Shown: positions 11,076-22,233 of the stretch, one piece after another
Position numbering within the stretch: position 1 is the stretch's first letter
Layout of the letters: the number at the start of each line of letters is the position of its first letter
NCBI RefSeq assembly: GCF_029633865.1
Contig: NC_079221.1
Coordinates: 35,001 to 99,000, forward strand
Direction: 5' to 3'
DNA length: 64,000 bases
DNA from: Lampris incognitus
Lineage: Eukaryota; Chordata; Actinopteri; Lampriformes; Lampridae
Position numbers and translations under genes: made by a program
Notes under the pieces: generated by a model
Told to the model about the DNA's origin: nothing
Database searches by the model: none
The model's input: the letters and a program-made list of their open reading frames with translations, nothing else

Positions 11076-11540
11076 TTTCAAATAAACCAGTAGCGAGAAA
11101 GCCACTTGCGTCTGTGCTTTGATGGAAATATAACTGAGGTTTGAGGATCAGAGTGGTCTGAAAGTGAAATGAGAAGATCGCAAATATAACTGGGGGCAAG
11201 ATCATGCAGTGCTTTAAATGTAATCAATAAACTCAAGATTATTCTGAACTTTACAGGAGGCCAATGAAGAGATGCAAGAATAGGGGTAATATGGGACCTA
11301 CAACTAGTTCTAGTTAGTTTAGCAACTGCATTTTGAACCAACTGTAGATGATTTAAAGTAGCATAGTTGAGGCCAGAGTAGAGAAAGTTACATTAATCTA
11401 GAAGGGAGAAAGTGTGAATTAATTTTTCAATGTCTTTAAAAGTGATTTTTGCAATATTTTGTAGCTGAAGGAAACAGGATTGGACAACCTTAGTAACATG
11501 GTGATCAAAAGACACTGGTCAAAGATGACACCAAATTTTT
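11076..11540 (-). pseudogene. LINE ORF2 fragment (CR1/L2/Rex1 group), late RT region
   Basis: On the minus strand, 11341-11078 reads VQNAVAKLTRT, then SHITPILASLHWPPVKFRI and TFKALHDLAPSYICDLL. This is the thumb-side segment found after the RT palm in this LINE group. Upstream on the same strand (about 11350-11480) NFLYSGLNYATLNHLQL-like words continue it. In an intact protein this segment precedes the AFAV.AP.LWN tail seen at 9168-9359, so the two may be one LINE. Confidence 0.8.
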
Positions 11541-11559
11541 AGCGGTAGGTTTCATGTTT

Positions 11560-11658
11560 GAATGAAGTGGACCAATAAACATCGACTTCATATATGTCTG
11601 TATAACATTTTGATTGTGAAATTTCAATAAATAAAATTTGTGAAAAAAGAAAAAAAAG
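11560..11658 (+). mobile_element. Short LINE-type tail with A-rich end
   Basis: The sequence TTTCAATAAATAAAATTTG is followed by an A-rich run with single Gs, as in the 3' ends of 5'-truncated LINE copies. It is too short to assign to a family. Confidence 0.4.
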
Positions 11659-12225
11659 GTACCGGATCAAACATCTACTGCTCGTCATTTTACTCAGCCA
11701 TTACCCGAGTCCATCATAACATCTTCTATTACAGTATTACCGTATGGTACAGCAGCACAGACAGTCAAACACGAAAAAACTGCAGCGGATTGTCAACTAG
11801 GCATCCAAAATCATAGGCAACCCATTCCCCTCAGTTGAATCTCTACATACTAACTGGACTGTAAAGCGAGCAAAGATCACCTGCGACCCCTCACATCCTG
11901 CTCATCACCTCTTCCAGCTCCTTCTCTCAGGGAAGCGCTACAGGTCACTGTCAACTAAGACTACACGCTTTGCAAACAGTTTTTTTCTCCCTGTCCATCA
12001 AGACTCTGAATTCCTCCCTATAGTCCCATCCTCACACACCATTGGCATAAATACCACCATTCACCGGTTATACCTGATATGTTTATTTCTGCTATTGTGT
12101 AACTGTATTGTTCATGATTTGTGGAGTGTCTGTTGTTGTACATGTATATATTGTGCTGCAGAATCAAAATGTAGCAAAAACTAATTCCACCGGTTTTGCT
12201 CGTGTGGCTAATAAAATTATTTACC
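11659..12225 (+). pseudogene. LINE 3' end (CR1/L2/Rex1 group), plus strand
   Basis: Readable phrases in order are YSITV.Y.S, KKLQRIV, SKIIGNPFPSVESLHT, CDPSHPAHHLFQLLLSGKRYRSLSTKTTRFANSFF in overlapping frames (about 11730-11990). This is the standard C-terminal block of ORF2 in this group. The copy is 5'-truncated, has frame changes, and ends near GGCTAATAAAATTATTTACC (about 12205-12225), which looks like the 3' terminus. Confidence 0.8.
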
Positions 12226-12256
12226 AAAAAGCATATCTTCAAATCAACTTGTCTCT

Positions 12257-12425
12257 GCCATGTTCTCTGCTCTATACTATTATATCCATCGATTATATCT
12301 AACTATACTATGTCCTATACTCTATGTTCTCTGCTCTATACTATCTAACGATTATATTACATCTATCTATACTATGTTCTATACTCTATGTTCTCTGTTC
12401 TATACTGTATTTATTATATCTATCA
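12257..12425. repeat. 64-bp minisatellite, about 2.6 copies
   Basis: The word ATGTTCTCTG.TCTATACT starts at 12260, 12324 and 12388, an exact period of 64. Intervening sequence is AT-rich with repeated CTATACTATG words, so a shorter ancestral unit is likely. Confidence 0.9.
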
Positions 12426-12433
12426 AATACCAT

Positions 12434-12462
12434 GTTGCACACACACAGACACACACACATCT
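12434..12462. repeat. (CA)n microsatellite, interrupted
   Basis: A run of CACACACA with one G interruption just after the 64-bp minisatellite. Confidence 0.9.
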
Positions 12463-12599
12463 CCAATACAAGTTCCTCTCACAGCTGGGGAACACAGTTA
12501 ATAAATAAAGAAGGGGGGCACATCTTTGTTAGGACCTTGGTTTGGTATGGACCCAAGTACAGAAAAAAAAAATCAGACAGAAACCAGGCTTCAAACAAT

Positions 12600-13030
12600 A
12601 ATCCAGTCTTTCACTTGACAAACTCACCAGGAACAAACAATAAACCAGTATTTATGACTTGACAAACTAAATCAGGGGAAAAAAAAAATAATCCAGCCTT
12701 TATGACTTGACAAACTAAATCAGGAACAAATAACCCAGTCTTCATGACTTGAGACCCTAACTCAAGAACATGTGCTTGCACATTGTTTTTAATGACAATA
12801 AAACTGAAAATAATCCAGTCTTTATGACTTGACATACTAAATCTGGAACAAACAATAATCCAGTCTTTATGACCTGACAAACTAAACCAAGTACAAACAA
12901 TAATCCAGTCTTTATGACTTGAGAAACTAAATCAGGAACAAATAATAATCCAGTCTTTATGACTTGACAAACTAAACCAGGAACAAACAAACCAGTCTTT
13001 ATGACGAGACAAACTAAATCAGGGACAAAT
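12600..13030. repeat. 45-bp minisatellite, about nine diverged copies
   Basis: The unit contains AATAATCCAGTCTTTATGAC, TTGACAAACTAAA and CAGGAACAAAC. Consecutive units at 12854 and 12899 are 45 bp apart. Some units are shortened, and one stretch (about 12760-12812) is unrelated or strongly diverged. Because 45 is a multiple of three, repeats of a hydrophobic 15-residue phrase can be read on the minus strand. I treat this as a by-product of the period. Confidence 0.9.
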
Positions 13031-13130
13031 GTCCCCCAAAGTATTTTTGGGGGATGCTGGTTTTTGTTAAAATTTGTTTGGGCACTATTTGGGTATGTGT
13101 AGTGAGGGGAGCTTGTTGCTGGTGGGTATA

Positions 13131-13285
13131 CTGTAAAATATCACAACAACAAAGACGAACTCTTAAGCTAACAATGGCAATGACATTTCTGATGGGAAGT
13201 ACCAAGCTTCTCGGAGTGACAGTTTTGGATAAATTGTACAGATGGCTCTTTCTATATGTTGCGGTTGAGGTATGTTTTGGGTTAT
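13131..13285 (+). repeat. Outermost satellite monomer at left array edge
   Basis: It contains AATGACATTTCTGATGGGAA and ACCAAGCTTCTCGGAGTGAC but has lost parts of the 5' portion and ends early. It is the most diverged recognisable unit and marks the left boundary of the array. Confidence 0.8.
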
Positions 13286-13629
13286 AGTGGAGCGGATAAA
13301 AGCCAAACTCGAGTGAAATTGTGCAAATTATGATACAAGCATGAAATTTGGTGCATTTCTTCTCCACAGGCTTCCAATCAAATCTGTCTGATTGGCCACT
13401 TGAAAATCCAAGATGGAGGCCATTTTTCAAGATGGCTGTCAAATTAGCCTCCAAAAATGGCATTTTTTTTTTTTTAAATATATTTTGTGTCGTTTTTTGG
13501 CTTGATTGATCTTGGTGTCAATTCCTATGTTTTCAAGCCTGTTGGGTTGGATTTTGGGATTTTTATATAGCAACACATTTTATATACCAAATTAATGAGT
13601 GGATGTGTTTTTCTTTTTAATTGTAATTT
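13286..13629. other. Unassigned insertion between the first monomer and the first spacer
   Basis: It contains CCAAGATGGAGGCCATTTTT and CAAGATGGCTGTCAAA, short words that partly invert on each other and recall the 'AAGATGGCGGCCATTTT' dispersed repeats of many animal genomes. It is not related to the satellite monomer. No coding potential is seen. Confidence 0.4.
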
Positions 13630-13950
13630 TCTGCAATTTAATGTTTTTAGGGTTAGGACTAAGGTTTAGATTTGGATAAAATTGATGAATTCTTGCATTT
13701 TTTTTCCCTTTTTACCACTCAGAACATGCTCCTTCCCTTGATGCTCCCATAAAAGGAACACTGAACGGTCACCAAAAGCACAGAGCTTGTGATTAAACCA
13801 CTTCTCTGTACCTGCTTCGCACTCAGGAAGAAGCACCCCAGCTCATCATTGTGGGTGGCGGGACTCACACTTTAGAAAAACATTTCTCAATATGAGAACT
13901 AAAGAAATTATCCCCGAAATTAGGATGAGGTGTAGATGAACGTAACGGGT
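13630..13950 (+). repeat. Spacer type A, 5'-truncated copy
   Basis: It begins at TTTTCTGCAATTTAATGTTT and contains ACCACTCAGAACATGCTCC, AAAGCACAGAGCTTGTGATT and GTGGGTGGCGGGACTCACAC. The first half of the full type A spacer is missing. Confidence 0.8.
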
Positions 13951-14325
13951 GGCTCTATATCTTTCAGTTAGCGTTGGGATAAGGGTTCTATCTGCTCTGG
14001 CACACAATCCTACAGAGCCACAGCAATACAGACTAACGTCGCGATAGCCAAGCTATCCATGGCAATGGCATTTCTAAAGCAAAGAACCGAGCTTTTCAGA
14101 GTAAAAGTTTTGCATAAAATTAACAGACAGCGCTTTCTACATGTTTCACTTGAGGTAGGGTTTGGGTTAGGGATTATCTGCTCAGTCAGACAATCCCACA
14201 AAAAAAAATACCACAACAGAGAATAACTCTTGACAGTAGCCAAGCTATCCATGACAAAGTCATTTCTGAGGGAAAGTACTAACCTTTTCTGAGTGAAACG
14301 TTTGGATAAAATTAAAAGATGGCTC

Positions 14326-14536
14326 ACAGTCATGTTTTTTCTTCTTTTGTTTGTTTTTTCCTCTTTTTTTTCTTCTTTCATTATTTCAGGATGTCTCTCC
14401 TATCTTTTATTTATTTTCGTTTGGTTGTGCTTGTTTCGTTCGTATTCTGATTTAATGTCCATGTTATTTCAAACTGAAATACTTGTTTATATGTTTTATT
14501 ATTGTGAAAAAAAACTATTAATCATAAAAAAGAAAA
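14326..14536 (+). mobile_element. Small retroposed insertion inside a monomer, probable LINE tail
   Basis: A pyrimidine-rich start passes into TTATTATTGTGAAAAAAAAC and an A-rich end. The flanks AAAAGATGGCTC (14314-14325) and AAAAGATAGCTC (14537-14548) are a 12-bp target duplication with one mismatch, and they rejoin to give the normal monomer text GATGGCTCTTTCTACAT. An A-rich 3' end plus a target duplication of this length fits a 5'-truncated LINE-mobilised copy. Confidence 0.55.
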
Positions 14537-17500
14537 AAAAGATAGCTCTTTCTACATCTTTCGGTTAGGGATGAGTTAGGCTAAGAGTTTTATCTGCTCA
14601 GGCAGATAATACCTCAGCAACAGCGACTAACTCTTCACAGTTACCAAACTAACCATGGCAAAGACATTTCTGATGGAAAGTACAGAGCTTCATGGAGTGA
14701 TAGTTTTGGATAAAATTAACAGATGGCTCTTTCTACACGTTTCGGTTGGGTTAGGGTAAGTGTTTTATCGGTTCAGGCAAACCATCCCACAGACAATACC
14801 ACAGCAACAGAGATCAACTCTTTGCGAAAACCAAACCAACCACAACAATGGCATTTCTGACAGAAAGTACTGAGCTTCACGGAGTGAAAAGAGAATAAAA
14901 TTAACGGATGGCTCTTTCGACATGTTTTGCTTAGGGTAGGGGTTTATCAGCTCAGGCAGACAATCGCACAGAACACCACCGAGACCAACTAAGCAGTAGC
15001 CAGGCTATGCACAGCAATGTCATTTCTGATGAAAAGTGCCAAGCTTCTAGGAGTGATAGTTTCTGATAACATTAACGTATGCTCTCTCTACGCATTTCAG
15101 TTTGGTTAGGGTGAGGGTTTTACTTACTCAGGCAGAAAATCCCACAGAGAATACCACAGCAAAAGAGACTAACTCTCCATGGTAGCAAAGCTAACCATGG
15201 CAATGGCATTTCTGACGGAAGGTATCGAGCTTCTCAGAGTGATAGTTTCGGATAAAATTAACATATGCTCTTTGTACATGTTTGGGTTGGGGTAGAGTAC
15301 GGGTTTTACCTGTTCAGGCAGAAAATCCTAAAGAGAATACCACTGCAAGAGAGAATACCTTCGCATACATAAGCCAACCATGGCAGTGGCATTTCAGAGG
15401 AAAAGTACAGCGCTTCTCGGAGTAAAACTTTTGGATAAAATTAAGGGTTGGCTCTTTCTACATCTTTTGGTTAGGTTTGGGATAGGGTTACTGTAAGGGT
15501 TTTATCAGCTCAGGCAAATCGATCCCACAGAAAATACCACAGCAACAGACACCAACTCTTCGTGGTAGCCAAGCTAACCACGGCAATGGCATTTCTGATG
15601 AAAAGTACCAAGCTTCTCGGAGTGATAGTTTCAGTTAAAATTAACGGACAACTCTTTCTACAGGTTTCACTTAAGAGTAATGGGTTTTATCTGCTCAGGC
15701 CAAAAATCCTACAGAGAATACCACCGCAACAGAGAATAACTTCGCCAGACAAGCTAACCACGTAAATGGCATTTCAGATGGAAAGTACCGAGCTTCTCGG
15801 AGGAACAGTTTGGGATAAAATTAACGGACGGCTCTTTCTACATGTTTGTCTTAGTTGTAAGGGTTTTATCTGCTCTGGCAGACGATCCTACAAAGAACAA
15901 TACAGCAATAGAGAAACTCTTCGCAGTAGCCAAGCTAACCACGGCAATTGCATTTCTGAAGAACCCAGCTTTTCAAAGTAAAAGGTTTGCATAAAATTAA
16001 CGGACAGCGCTTTCTACATGTTTCGCTTGAGGTAGGGTTTGGGCTTATCTACTCAGTCACACCATCTCACAACAAAATACCATAACAACAGAGAACAACT
16101 CTTAGCAGTAGCCAAGCTATCTATGGCAAAGTCATTTCTGAAAGAAAGAACCAAGCTTCTTAGAGTGAAAGTTTTGGATAGAATTAATGGAGAACTCTTT
16201 CTACATCTTTCGGTTAGGGATGAGTTAGGCTAAGATTTTTGTCTGCTCAGGCAAACAATCCAACACACAATACCACAGCAACAGAGAATAATTCTTCGCA
16301 GTAGCATTTCTGAACATGGAACGATAGTTTCAGATAAAACTAATGGATTGCTCTTTCTACATGTTTCGGTTGGGATAGGGTAAGGGTTTTACCTGCCCAG
16401 GCAGACAATCTCACAGCAACAGAGGCTAACTCTTCGCAATAGCAAAGCTCACCATGGCCATGACATTTCTGATGGAAAGTACCAAGCTTCTCGGAGTGAC
16501 AGTTTTTCGATCTTATTAACGTATGCACTTTCTACAAAGTTTCAGTTTGGTTGGCGCAAGGGATTTACCTGCTCAGGCAGACAATCCCACAGCAACAGAG
16601 AATTACTTCGTCGTAGACAAGCTAACCACAGCAATGGCACTGCTCTTCTCAAGTACCGAGCTTCTGAGTGATACTTTCGGGGCAAAAAATTGACAGAGGC
16701 CGTTTCTACATGTTTCACTTAGGCAGACAATCGCACAGAGAATACCACAGCAACAGAGACTAACTCTTCGCAGTAGCCAAGCTCATTACGGCAATGGCAT
16801 TTCTGATGAAAAGTACCAAGCTACTCAGAGTGAAAGTTTTGGATAACATTAATGGACGGCACTGTCTACATGTTTCACTTATGGTAAGGGTTTCATCTGT
16901 TCAGTCGGACAATCCCGCAAAAATACAACAGCAACAGAGACAGACTTTTCATGGTAGCCAAGCTAACTACGGCAACGGCATTCCTGATGGAATGTACCAA
17001 GCTTCTCGGAGTTAAAGTTTTGGAAAAAATTGCTGGACAGCTCTTTCTACATATTTCGCTTAGTGTGAGGGTTTTATCAGGCAGACAATCGCACAGAAAA
17101 TACCACAGCAACGGCATTCCAGATGGGAAGTATCAAGTTTCTTGCAGTGAAAGTTTTGGATAAAATTAATGGACGGCTATTCTACATATTTCACTTATAG
17201 TAAGGGTTTTATCTGTTCAGTCAGACAATCCCGCAGAAATACAATAGCAACAGAGACTAACTCTTCGTGGTAGCCAAGCAAACCAGGGCAATATCATTAC
17301 TGAGGGTAAGTACCAAGATTCTCGGAGTGAAAGTTTTGGATAAAATTAATGGACGGCTCTTTCTACATGTTTCGCTTACATCTAAGGGTTTTATCGGCTC
17401 AGACAGACAATCGCACAGAGAATACCACAGCAACAGAGACTAACTCTTCGCAGTAGCCAAGCTAACTACGGCAACTGCATTTCTGATGGAAAGTACCAAG

Positions 17501-18056
17501 CTTCTCGGAGTGCAAGTTTTGGATAAAATTACTGGACGGCTCTTTCTACATATTTCGCTTAGTGTAAGGATTTTATCAGCTCAGGCAGACAATCACACAG
17601 AACATCACAGCAACAGAGTCTAACTCTTCGTAGTAGCCAACCTAACTACAGCAATGGAATTACTGATTGAAAGTACGAAGCTTCTCAGAGTGAAAGTTTT
17701 GGATAAAATTAATGGACGGCTCTTTGTACATGTTTCACTTAGCGTTTTATCAGGTCAGTCAGTCAATCGCACAGAGAACACCACAGCAACAGAGACTAAC
17801 TCTTCATTGTAGCCAACCCAACTACGAAAATGGAATTTCTGATGGAAAGTACCAAGCTACTCGTAAAAGTTTTGGATAAAATCGCTGGACGGCTTTTGCT
17901 ATATATTTCGCTTAGTTGTAAGGGCATTATCTGCTCACGCAGACAATCGCACAGAGAATACCACAGCAACAGAGACTAACTCTTCGCAGTAGCGAAGCTA
18001 ACAACGGCAATGGCATTTCTGAAGGAAAGAACTGAGCTTCTCGGACTGAAAATGTT

Positions 18057-18060
18057 GGAT
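18057..18060. repeat. Target-site duplication GGAT, left
   Basis: Immediately before the 5' LTR. The same four bases follow the 3' LTR. A 4-bp duplication fits a Ty3/gypsy integrase. Confidence 0.85.
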
Positions 18061-18303
18061 TGTGGTGGACACGTATTGGGGACAGAATTCAACCCAGGAA
18101 CTAAGGGTTAAGTCATGGTTGCCCTGGCAGGTTAACGCAGGGTTAAGTTATGGTTGTCCAGCCAGTTTTCTGGTTATTCTTGCCACCCCCGCTCAGTCGA
18201 GCTGTGGGTTTTGTTTGTCTCGCTGATTTACCGTGGATTAAAGAAAGTTGCCTACACGGCTAAAGTGTGAACCTACGGTCTTCTCCGTTACTTCGGCTCT
18301 ACA
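18061..18303 (+). repeat. 5' LTR
   Basis: It starts TGTGGTGGACACG and ends CTCTACA (TG...CA). It contains GATTTACCGTGGATTAAAG, a likely polyadenylation-signal region. It is identical to the 3' LTR except for one base. Confidence 0.97.
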
Positions 18304-18304
18304 C

Positions 18305-18320
18305 TGGTGACCCCGACGTC
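18305..18320 (+). promoter_or_regulatory. Primer-binding site, tRNA-Trp type
   Basis: TGGTGACCCCGACGTC lies one base after the 5' LTR. It complements the 3' end of animal tRNA-Trp (…CGTCGGGGTCACCA) at 15 of 16 positions. Confidence 0.85.
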
Positions 18321-18355
18321 GGTTTTCGGATAAGTTTTCTGAAACCACACACATT

Positions 18356-18973
18356 ATGGCTACGAACGCCGTTGCAATTAAACTGCCGGAGTTTTGGGAG
18401 TCTTCCGCGGCTACATGGTTCGCGCAGGCTGAGGCACAGTTCGCGCTCAGAGACATAACAGCAGACGAGACCAGGTACTACTACGTAGTGGCAGCGCTGG
18501 GGTGCGCTACGGCTTCCAGGATAAGCGGTTTCATAACCAACCCACCGGCCGATGGTAAATACGCCGCACTTAAACATCTCCTCCTTGAAACTTTTGAACT
18601 GTCAGCAACGGAGAGAGCACGTCGCCTCTTCGCAATTCAGGGCTTGGGAGATGGCAAACCATCGGAGCTAATGAGCAGGATGTTAAACCTACTGGGTCAA
18701 GAAAAGCCATGTTTCCTGTTTATGGAGCTGTTTCTGCGCAACATGCCGCCCCACGTCCAGACTGCGCTCGCTAACTCCACCATCACTGATCCCCGTGAGC
18801 TGGCAAAGGAGGCTGACCGATTCTTCGTCGCTACACAACGTTCCTCCCATGCCGGGGTGCTGGCTCCTACCTTCACTGGCCCCCCGCCGACATCGCGGGC
18901 GTGGCCCGACGGTGGCGCCACAGCATCAGACCGCTACAAGCCCTCTGGACTCTGTATGTACCACGCTCGATAA
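18356..18973 (+). CDS. Gag-like frame of the gypsy element (fossil element)
   Basis: A 205-codon frame starts with MATNAVAIKLPEFWESSAAT, the typical opening of gag in this gypsy group (KLP.FW...WF.Q.EAQF). It continues through capsid-like helices with DKARYYYVV/ALG-type words and a SELMSRML stretch. The product would form the core particle around element RNA in the cytoplasm. It ends 14 bases before the pol frame starts. It is short compared with gag of related elements, so I regard the gag region as incomplete. Confidence 0.8.
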   Translation: MATNAVAIKLPEFWESSAATWFAQAEAQFALRDITADETRYYYVVAALGCATASRISGFITNPPADGKYAALKHLLLETFELSATERARRLFAIQGLGDGKPSELMSRMLNLLGQEKPCFLFMELFLRNMPPHVQTALANSTITDPRELAKEADRFFVATQRSSHAGVLAPTFTGPPPTSRAWPDGGATASDRYKPSGLCMYHAR

Positions 18974-18987
18974 GCGAAAGCTAAACG

Positions 18988-21900
18988 GTGCCGTTCCCCC
19001 TGCAACTACAGGCCGACGGGAAACGAGAGGGCCAACACTCAGTAGTGGCCATGAGTGTTGGCGATATGAGCAGGCTACTCTTCATCCTCGACACCATCTC
19101 CGGTCGGCGATTTCTTTGTGACACGGGCCCACAGAGAAGCGTGCTCCCTGCTACTGACGTCGACATCATGGGCGGGGAGCGGGGCCCCCAGTTGGCGACG
19201 GCTGACGGCAGCCCTATCCACACCTACGGCGTGCGGTCTGTAGAACTGTGTTTTGGTGGACAACGTTTCACGTGGGAGTTCGTCATGGCCAATGTAACGC
19301 TTCCCCTCCTCGGAGCTGATTTTTTGTGCGCTTACGGTTTGCTAGTGGACATTCAGAACAGCCGTCTGGTCGATGCCTTAACCTTCTCCTCCTTCGCATG
19401 TACGCGGAGGGAAGCGGCCTATGCAGGTCTAGCCAACTCTCTCTCAGAGGCAGACAAGTTCAACCGCCCCCTCCTCGCTGAGTTCCCTGACCTCACCCAG
19501 CCTACCTTCTCTGCACCCACCGCTAAGCATGGGGTGGAGCATCACATTGCTACGAAGGGGCCCCCGGTCTACGCCAGAGCCAGGCGTCTCGACCCCGCCA
19601 AACTCGCCATTGCCAAGTCTGAGTTCGAGCACCTGGAACGCATGGGGATCATCCGCCGCTCTGACAGCCCGTGGGCGTCCCCACTCCACATCGTCGCTAA
19701 GCCTGATGGAGGTTGGCGCCCATGCGGGGACTACCGCCGACTAAATGACGCCACCACGCCTGACCGCTATCCTGTCCCGCATATCCAGGACTTTTCTGCA
19801 AACCTGTCTGGCAAATGCGTCTTCTCAAAAGTCGACCTGGTCCGTGGTTATCATCAAGTTCCCGTGCACCCCTCAGACATCCCCAAGACAGCGGTGACAA
19901 CCCCATTCGGCCTATTTGAATTCCTACGAATGCCATTTGGACTCAAAAACGCGGCCCAGTCCTTTCAGCGGCTAATGGATTCAGTGCTCCGTGGCCTTCC
20001 TTTCATCTTCGTCTATTTGGACGACATACTCATCGCCAGCGCCTCCGAGGAAGAACACCTGTCCCATCTTCATGCCCTCTTCACACGCCTCAGCCAGCAT
20101 GGGCTGATCGTCAACCCGGCGAAGTGCCGGTTCGGGCTGACAGCCATTGATTTCCTCGGGCACCGCATCACTGGGGACGGGGCAGTCCCCCTGCCCTCAA
20201 AGGTGGAAGCGGTGGCGGCCTTTCCGCGCCCCCAAACAGCTCGTGCGCTCAGGGAGTTCATCGGGATGGTGACATTCTACCACCGCTTCATTCCTCGAGC
20301 CGCCTTTATCATCCGGCCACTGTACGAGGCGCTGAAAGGCATGTCCCCCAACCAGGCGGTCGACTGGACAGCAGAGCGGGACCGTGCGTTCACCGAGACT
20401 AAAGCTGCGCTCTCCCAGGCTACCCTGCTAGCGCATCCTTCACCTACAGCGCCTATTTTCATAACCACGGATGCATCGGACTATGCTGTTGGTGCGGTTC
20501 ACGAACAGTGGGTGGGGGGGGCTTGGCAGCCTTTGGCCTTTTTCAGTCGCCAGCTTACACCCCGAGAGCGCAAGTATAGTACTTTTGACAGGGAACTCCT
20601 CGGTCTCTGGCTCGCCGTCCGGCATTTCCGTTTCCTGCTAGAGGGCCGCGAGTTTACTGCGTACGTGGACCACAAGCCCCTCACGTTTGCCATGTCCAAG
20701 ACGGCCGAGCCATGGTCCGCTCGCCAGCAGCGACAACTCTCCTACATTTCGGAATTCACTACCGACATCCAGCACGTCGCTGGTAAGTCTAACCAGGTAG
20801 CTGACTGCCTGTCTAGGGCAGTGATTGGAGCGGTCCACCTAGGCCTTGACTATGCACAGATGGCTGCTGACCAGGCCACGGACCCGAGCATCCTCCGTCT
20901 CCGGGCCTCCGACACGGGGCTCCGCCTGCAGGACGTTCCTTTCAGCGACACAGGTGTCACCCTCCTGTGTGACGTCTCCACAGGACAGCCCAGGCCCATC
21001 GTCCCGCACAGCTGGAGACGCCCCGTATTTGAAGCTGTGCACGGCCTCTCTCATCCAGGCGGTAAGCCATCCGTGCGCCTGACCTCTGCTAAGTTTGTGT
21101 GGGAGGGACTTAAGAGAGACGTGAAAGCGTGGGCCGACTCGTGTGTTGCCTGTCAGCGGGCTAAGATACACCGCCACATTAAGGCGCCCCTGGAACGCTT
21201 CGCAGTGCCGGAGAGACGATTTGACCATGTCCACGTCGACCTGGTTGGTCCCCTACCCCCCTCCCATGGGTTCACCTACCTCTTCACTGTGGTGGACAGG
21301 ACTACGCGCTGGCCTGAAGCTGTTCCCCTGGCATCCACGACGTCTGCTGATGTGGCCCGGGCTTTTATTGGGTCGTGGGTCTCACGTTTCGGTACGCCTT
21401 CCGACCTTTCATCTGACCGTGGGCCACAGTTTACCTCAGAGCTATGGAATGCTGTGGGTGAGGCTCTGGGCGTCAAGCTTCATCGCACTACCGCCTACCA
21501 CCCTCAGGCGAACGGCCTATGTGAGCGGTTCCACCGGTCCATGAAGGCTGCGCTTCGGGCTACTCTCAAGGACTGCAACTGGGTTGACAAGCTCCCATGG
21601 GTCATGCTGGGCCTGCGGACCGCCCCGAAGGAAGACCTACAAGCCTCCTCTGCGGAGCTGGTGTACGGCACGCCGCTGCGAGTCCCAGGCGATTTCATGC
21701 CCAATGCAACGCGTCCCTGGTCAGCTGTGGACCAACGAGCCTCCTTGCTGGACGGGGTCAGAGCTTTCACACCCGTCCCTACCGCCCAACACGGCGCTCC
21801 GTCGTCCCAGGTGCCCCCAGGTCTGCAGTCAGCGGACTACGTGTTCATCCGTCACGACGCACACCGCCCCCCTCTGCAACCCCCTTATGACGGCCCCTTC

Positions 21901-22212
21901 CGCGTCCTGGAACGGGGAACTAAGCACCTGGTGGTGGATTTTGGGGGCACGGCCGAGCATGTTTCAGTGGATCGAGTTAAACCCGCACACCTGGACTTGA
22001 CGCAGCCGTTGGAGTTAGCCCAACCTCCTCGTCGCGGTCGTCCCCCGGCTCCGCCTCCTCCCCCCGTGGAGGCCCGAGCTGCCTCTTCTGCTCCTCAGGC
22101 CGACCTCCACAGGCCCGCGTCAATGCCTCCCACAGACACTCCGGCCCCTGTTATCCGGAGCCGCTGCGGACGGCCTGTCGTCCACCCGCGCCTGCCTGAC
22201 TTCGATTACTAG
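18988..22212 (+). CDS. Pol polyprotein of the gypsy element (protease, RT, RNase H, integrase)
   Basis: A single 1074-codon frame. Protease active site D-T-G is at residues 45-47. The RT domain spans about 190-400 with YLDD at 343-346. RNase H starts near [10 protein letters not shown] (Asp495). The integrase has an HHCC zinc finger (His685, His689, Cys719, Cys722) and a D,D-35-E core (Asp751, Asp810, Glu846). A GPF-type module ([11 protein letters not shown]) follows near residue 965, and the last 70 residues are Pro-rich. The product copies element RNA into DNA and inserts it. No chromodomain is evident at the C-terminus. Many overlapping minus-strand frames here are shadows of its GC-rich codon use. 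Confidence 0.95.
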   Translation: MPFPLQLQADGKREGQHSVVAMSVGDMSRLLFILDTISGRRFLCDTGPQRSVLPATDVDIMGGERGPQLATADGSPIHTYGVRSVELCFGGQRFTWEFVMANVTLPLLGADFLCAYGLLVDIQNSRLVDALTFSSFACTRREAAYAGLANSLSEADKFNRPLLAEFPDLTQPTFSAPTAKHGVEHHIATKGPPVYARARRLDPAKLAIAKSEFEHLERMGIIRRSDSPWASPLHIVAKPDGGWRPCGDYRRLNDATTPDRYPVPHIQDFSANLSGKCVFSKVDLVRGYHQVPVHPSDIPKTAVTTPFGLFEFLRMPFGLKNAAQSFQRLMDSVLRGLPFIFVYLDDILIASASEEEHLSHLHALFTRLSQHGLIVNPAKCRFGLTAIDFLGHRITGDGAVPLPSKVEAVAAFPRPQTARALREFIGMVTFYHRFIPRAAFIIRPLYEALKGMSPNQAVDWTAERDRAFTETKAALSQATLLAHPSPTAPIFITTDASDYAVGAVHEQWVGGAWQPLAFFSRQLTPRERKYSTFDRELLGLWLAVRHFRFLLEGREFTAYVDHKPLTFAMSKTAEPWSARQQRQLSYISEFTTDIQHVAGKSNQVADCLSRAVIGAVHLGLDYAQMAADQATDPSILRLRASDTGLRLQDVPFSDTGVTLLCDVSTGQPRPIVPHSWRRPVFEAVHGLSHPGGKPSVRLTSAKFVWEGLKRDVKAWADSCVACQRAKIHRHIKAPLERFAVPERRFDHVHVDLVGPLPPSHGFTYLFTVVDRTTRWPEAVPLASTTSADVARAFIGSWVSRFGTPSDLSSDRGPQFTSELWNAVGEALGVKLHRTTAYHPQANGLCERFHRSMKAALRATLKDCNWVDKLPWVMLGLRTAPKEDLQASSAELVYGTPLRVPGDFMPNATRPWSAVDQRASLLDGVRAFTPVPTAQHGAPSSQVPPGLQSADYVFIRHDAHRPPLQPPYDGPFRVLERGTKHLVVDFGGTAEHVSVDRVKPAHLDLTQPLELAQPPRRGRPPAPPPPPVEARAASSAPQADLHRPASMPPTDTPAPVIRSRCGRPVVHPRLPDFDY

Positions 22213-22220
22213 GGCGAATT

Positions 22221-22233
22221 CTGGGGGGGCTCA
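22221..22233 (+). promoter_or_regulatory. Polypurine tract
   Basis: A G-rich run (CTGGGGGGGCTCA) directly precedes the 3' LTR, the position where plus-strand synthesis is primed in this family. Confidence 0.7.

Larger units (their letters stand above)
13951..18060 (+). repeat. Satellite block 1, diverged monomers
   Basis: About 22 monomers of varied length. Many differ from the right-hand consensus at numerous positions, and several carry CGGTTGGGTTAGGGTAAG-type telomere-like words. A foreign insertion splits one monomer at 14326. The block is cut at 18060 by the gypsy element and continues at 22477. Confidence 0.9.

Noticed and set aside
12600-13030. Minus-strand hydrophobic repeat protein (15-residue repeats)
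   Set aside because: The period of 45 bp keeps the frame by arithmetic. There is no start context, no domain and no wider gene structure.
18988-22212. Many minus-strand and other-frame ORFs within the retrotransposon
   Set aside because: They are shadows of the GC-rich pol frame and have no recognisable domains of their own.
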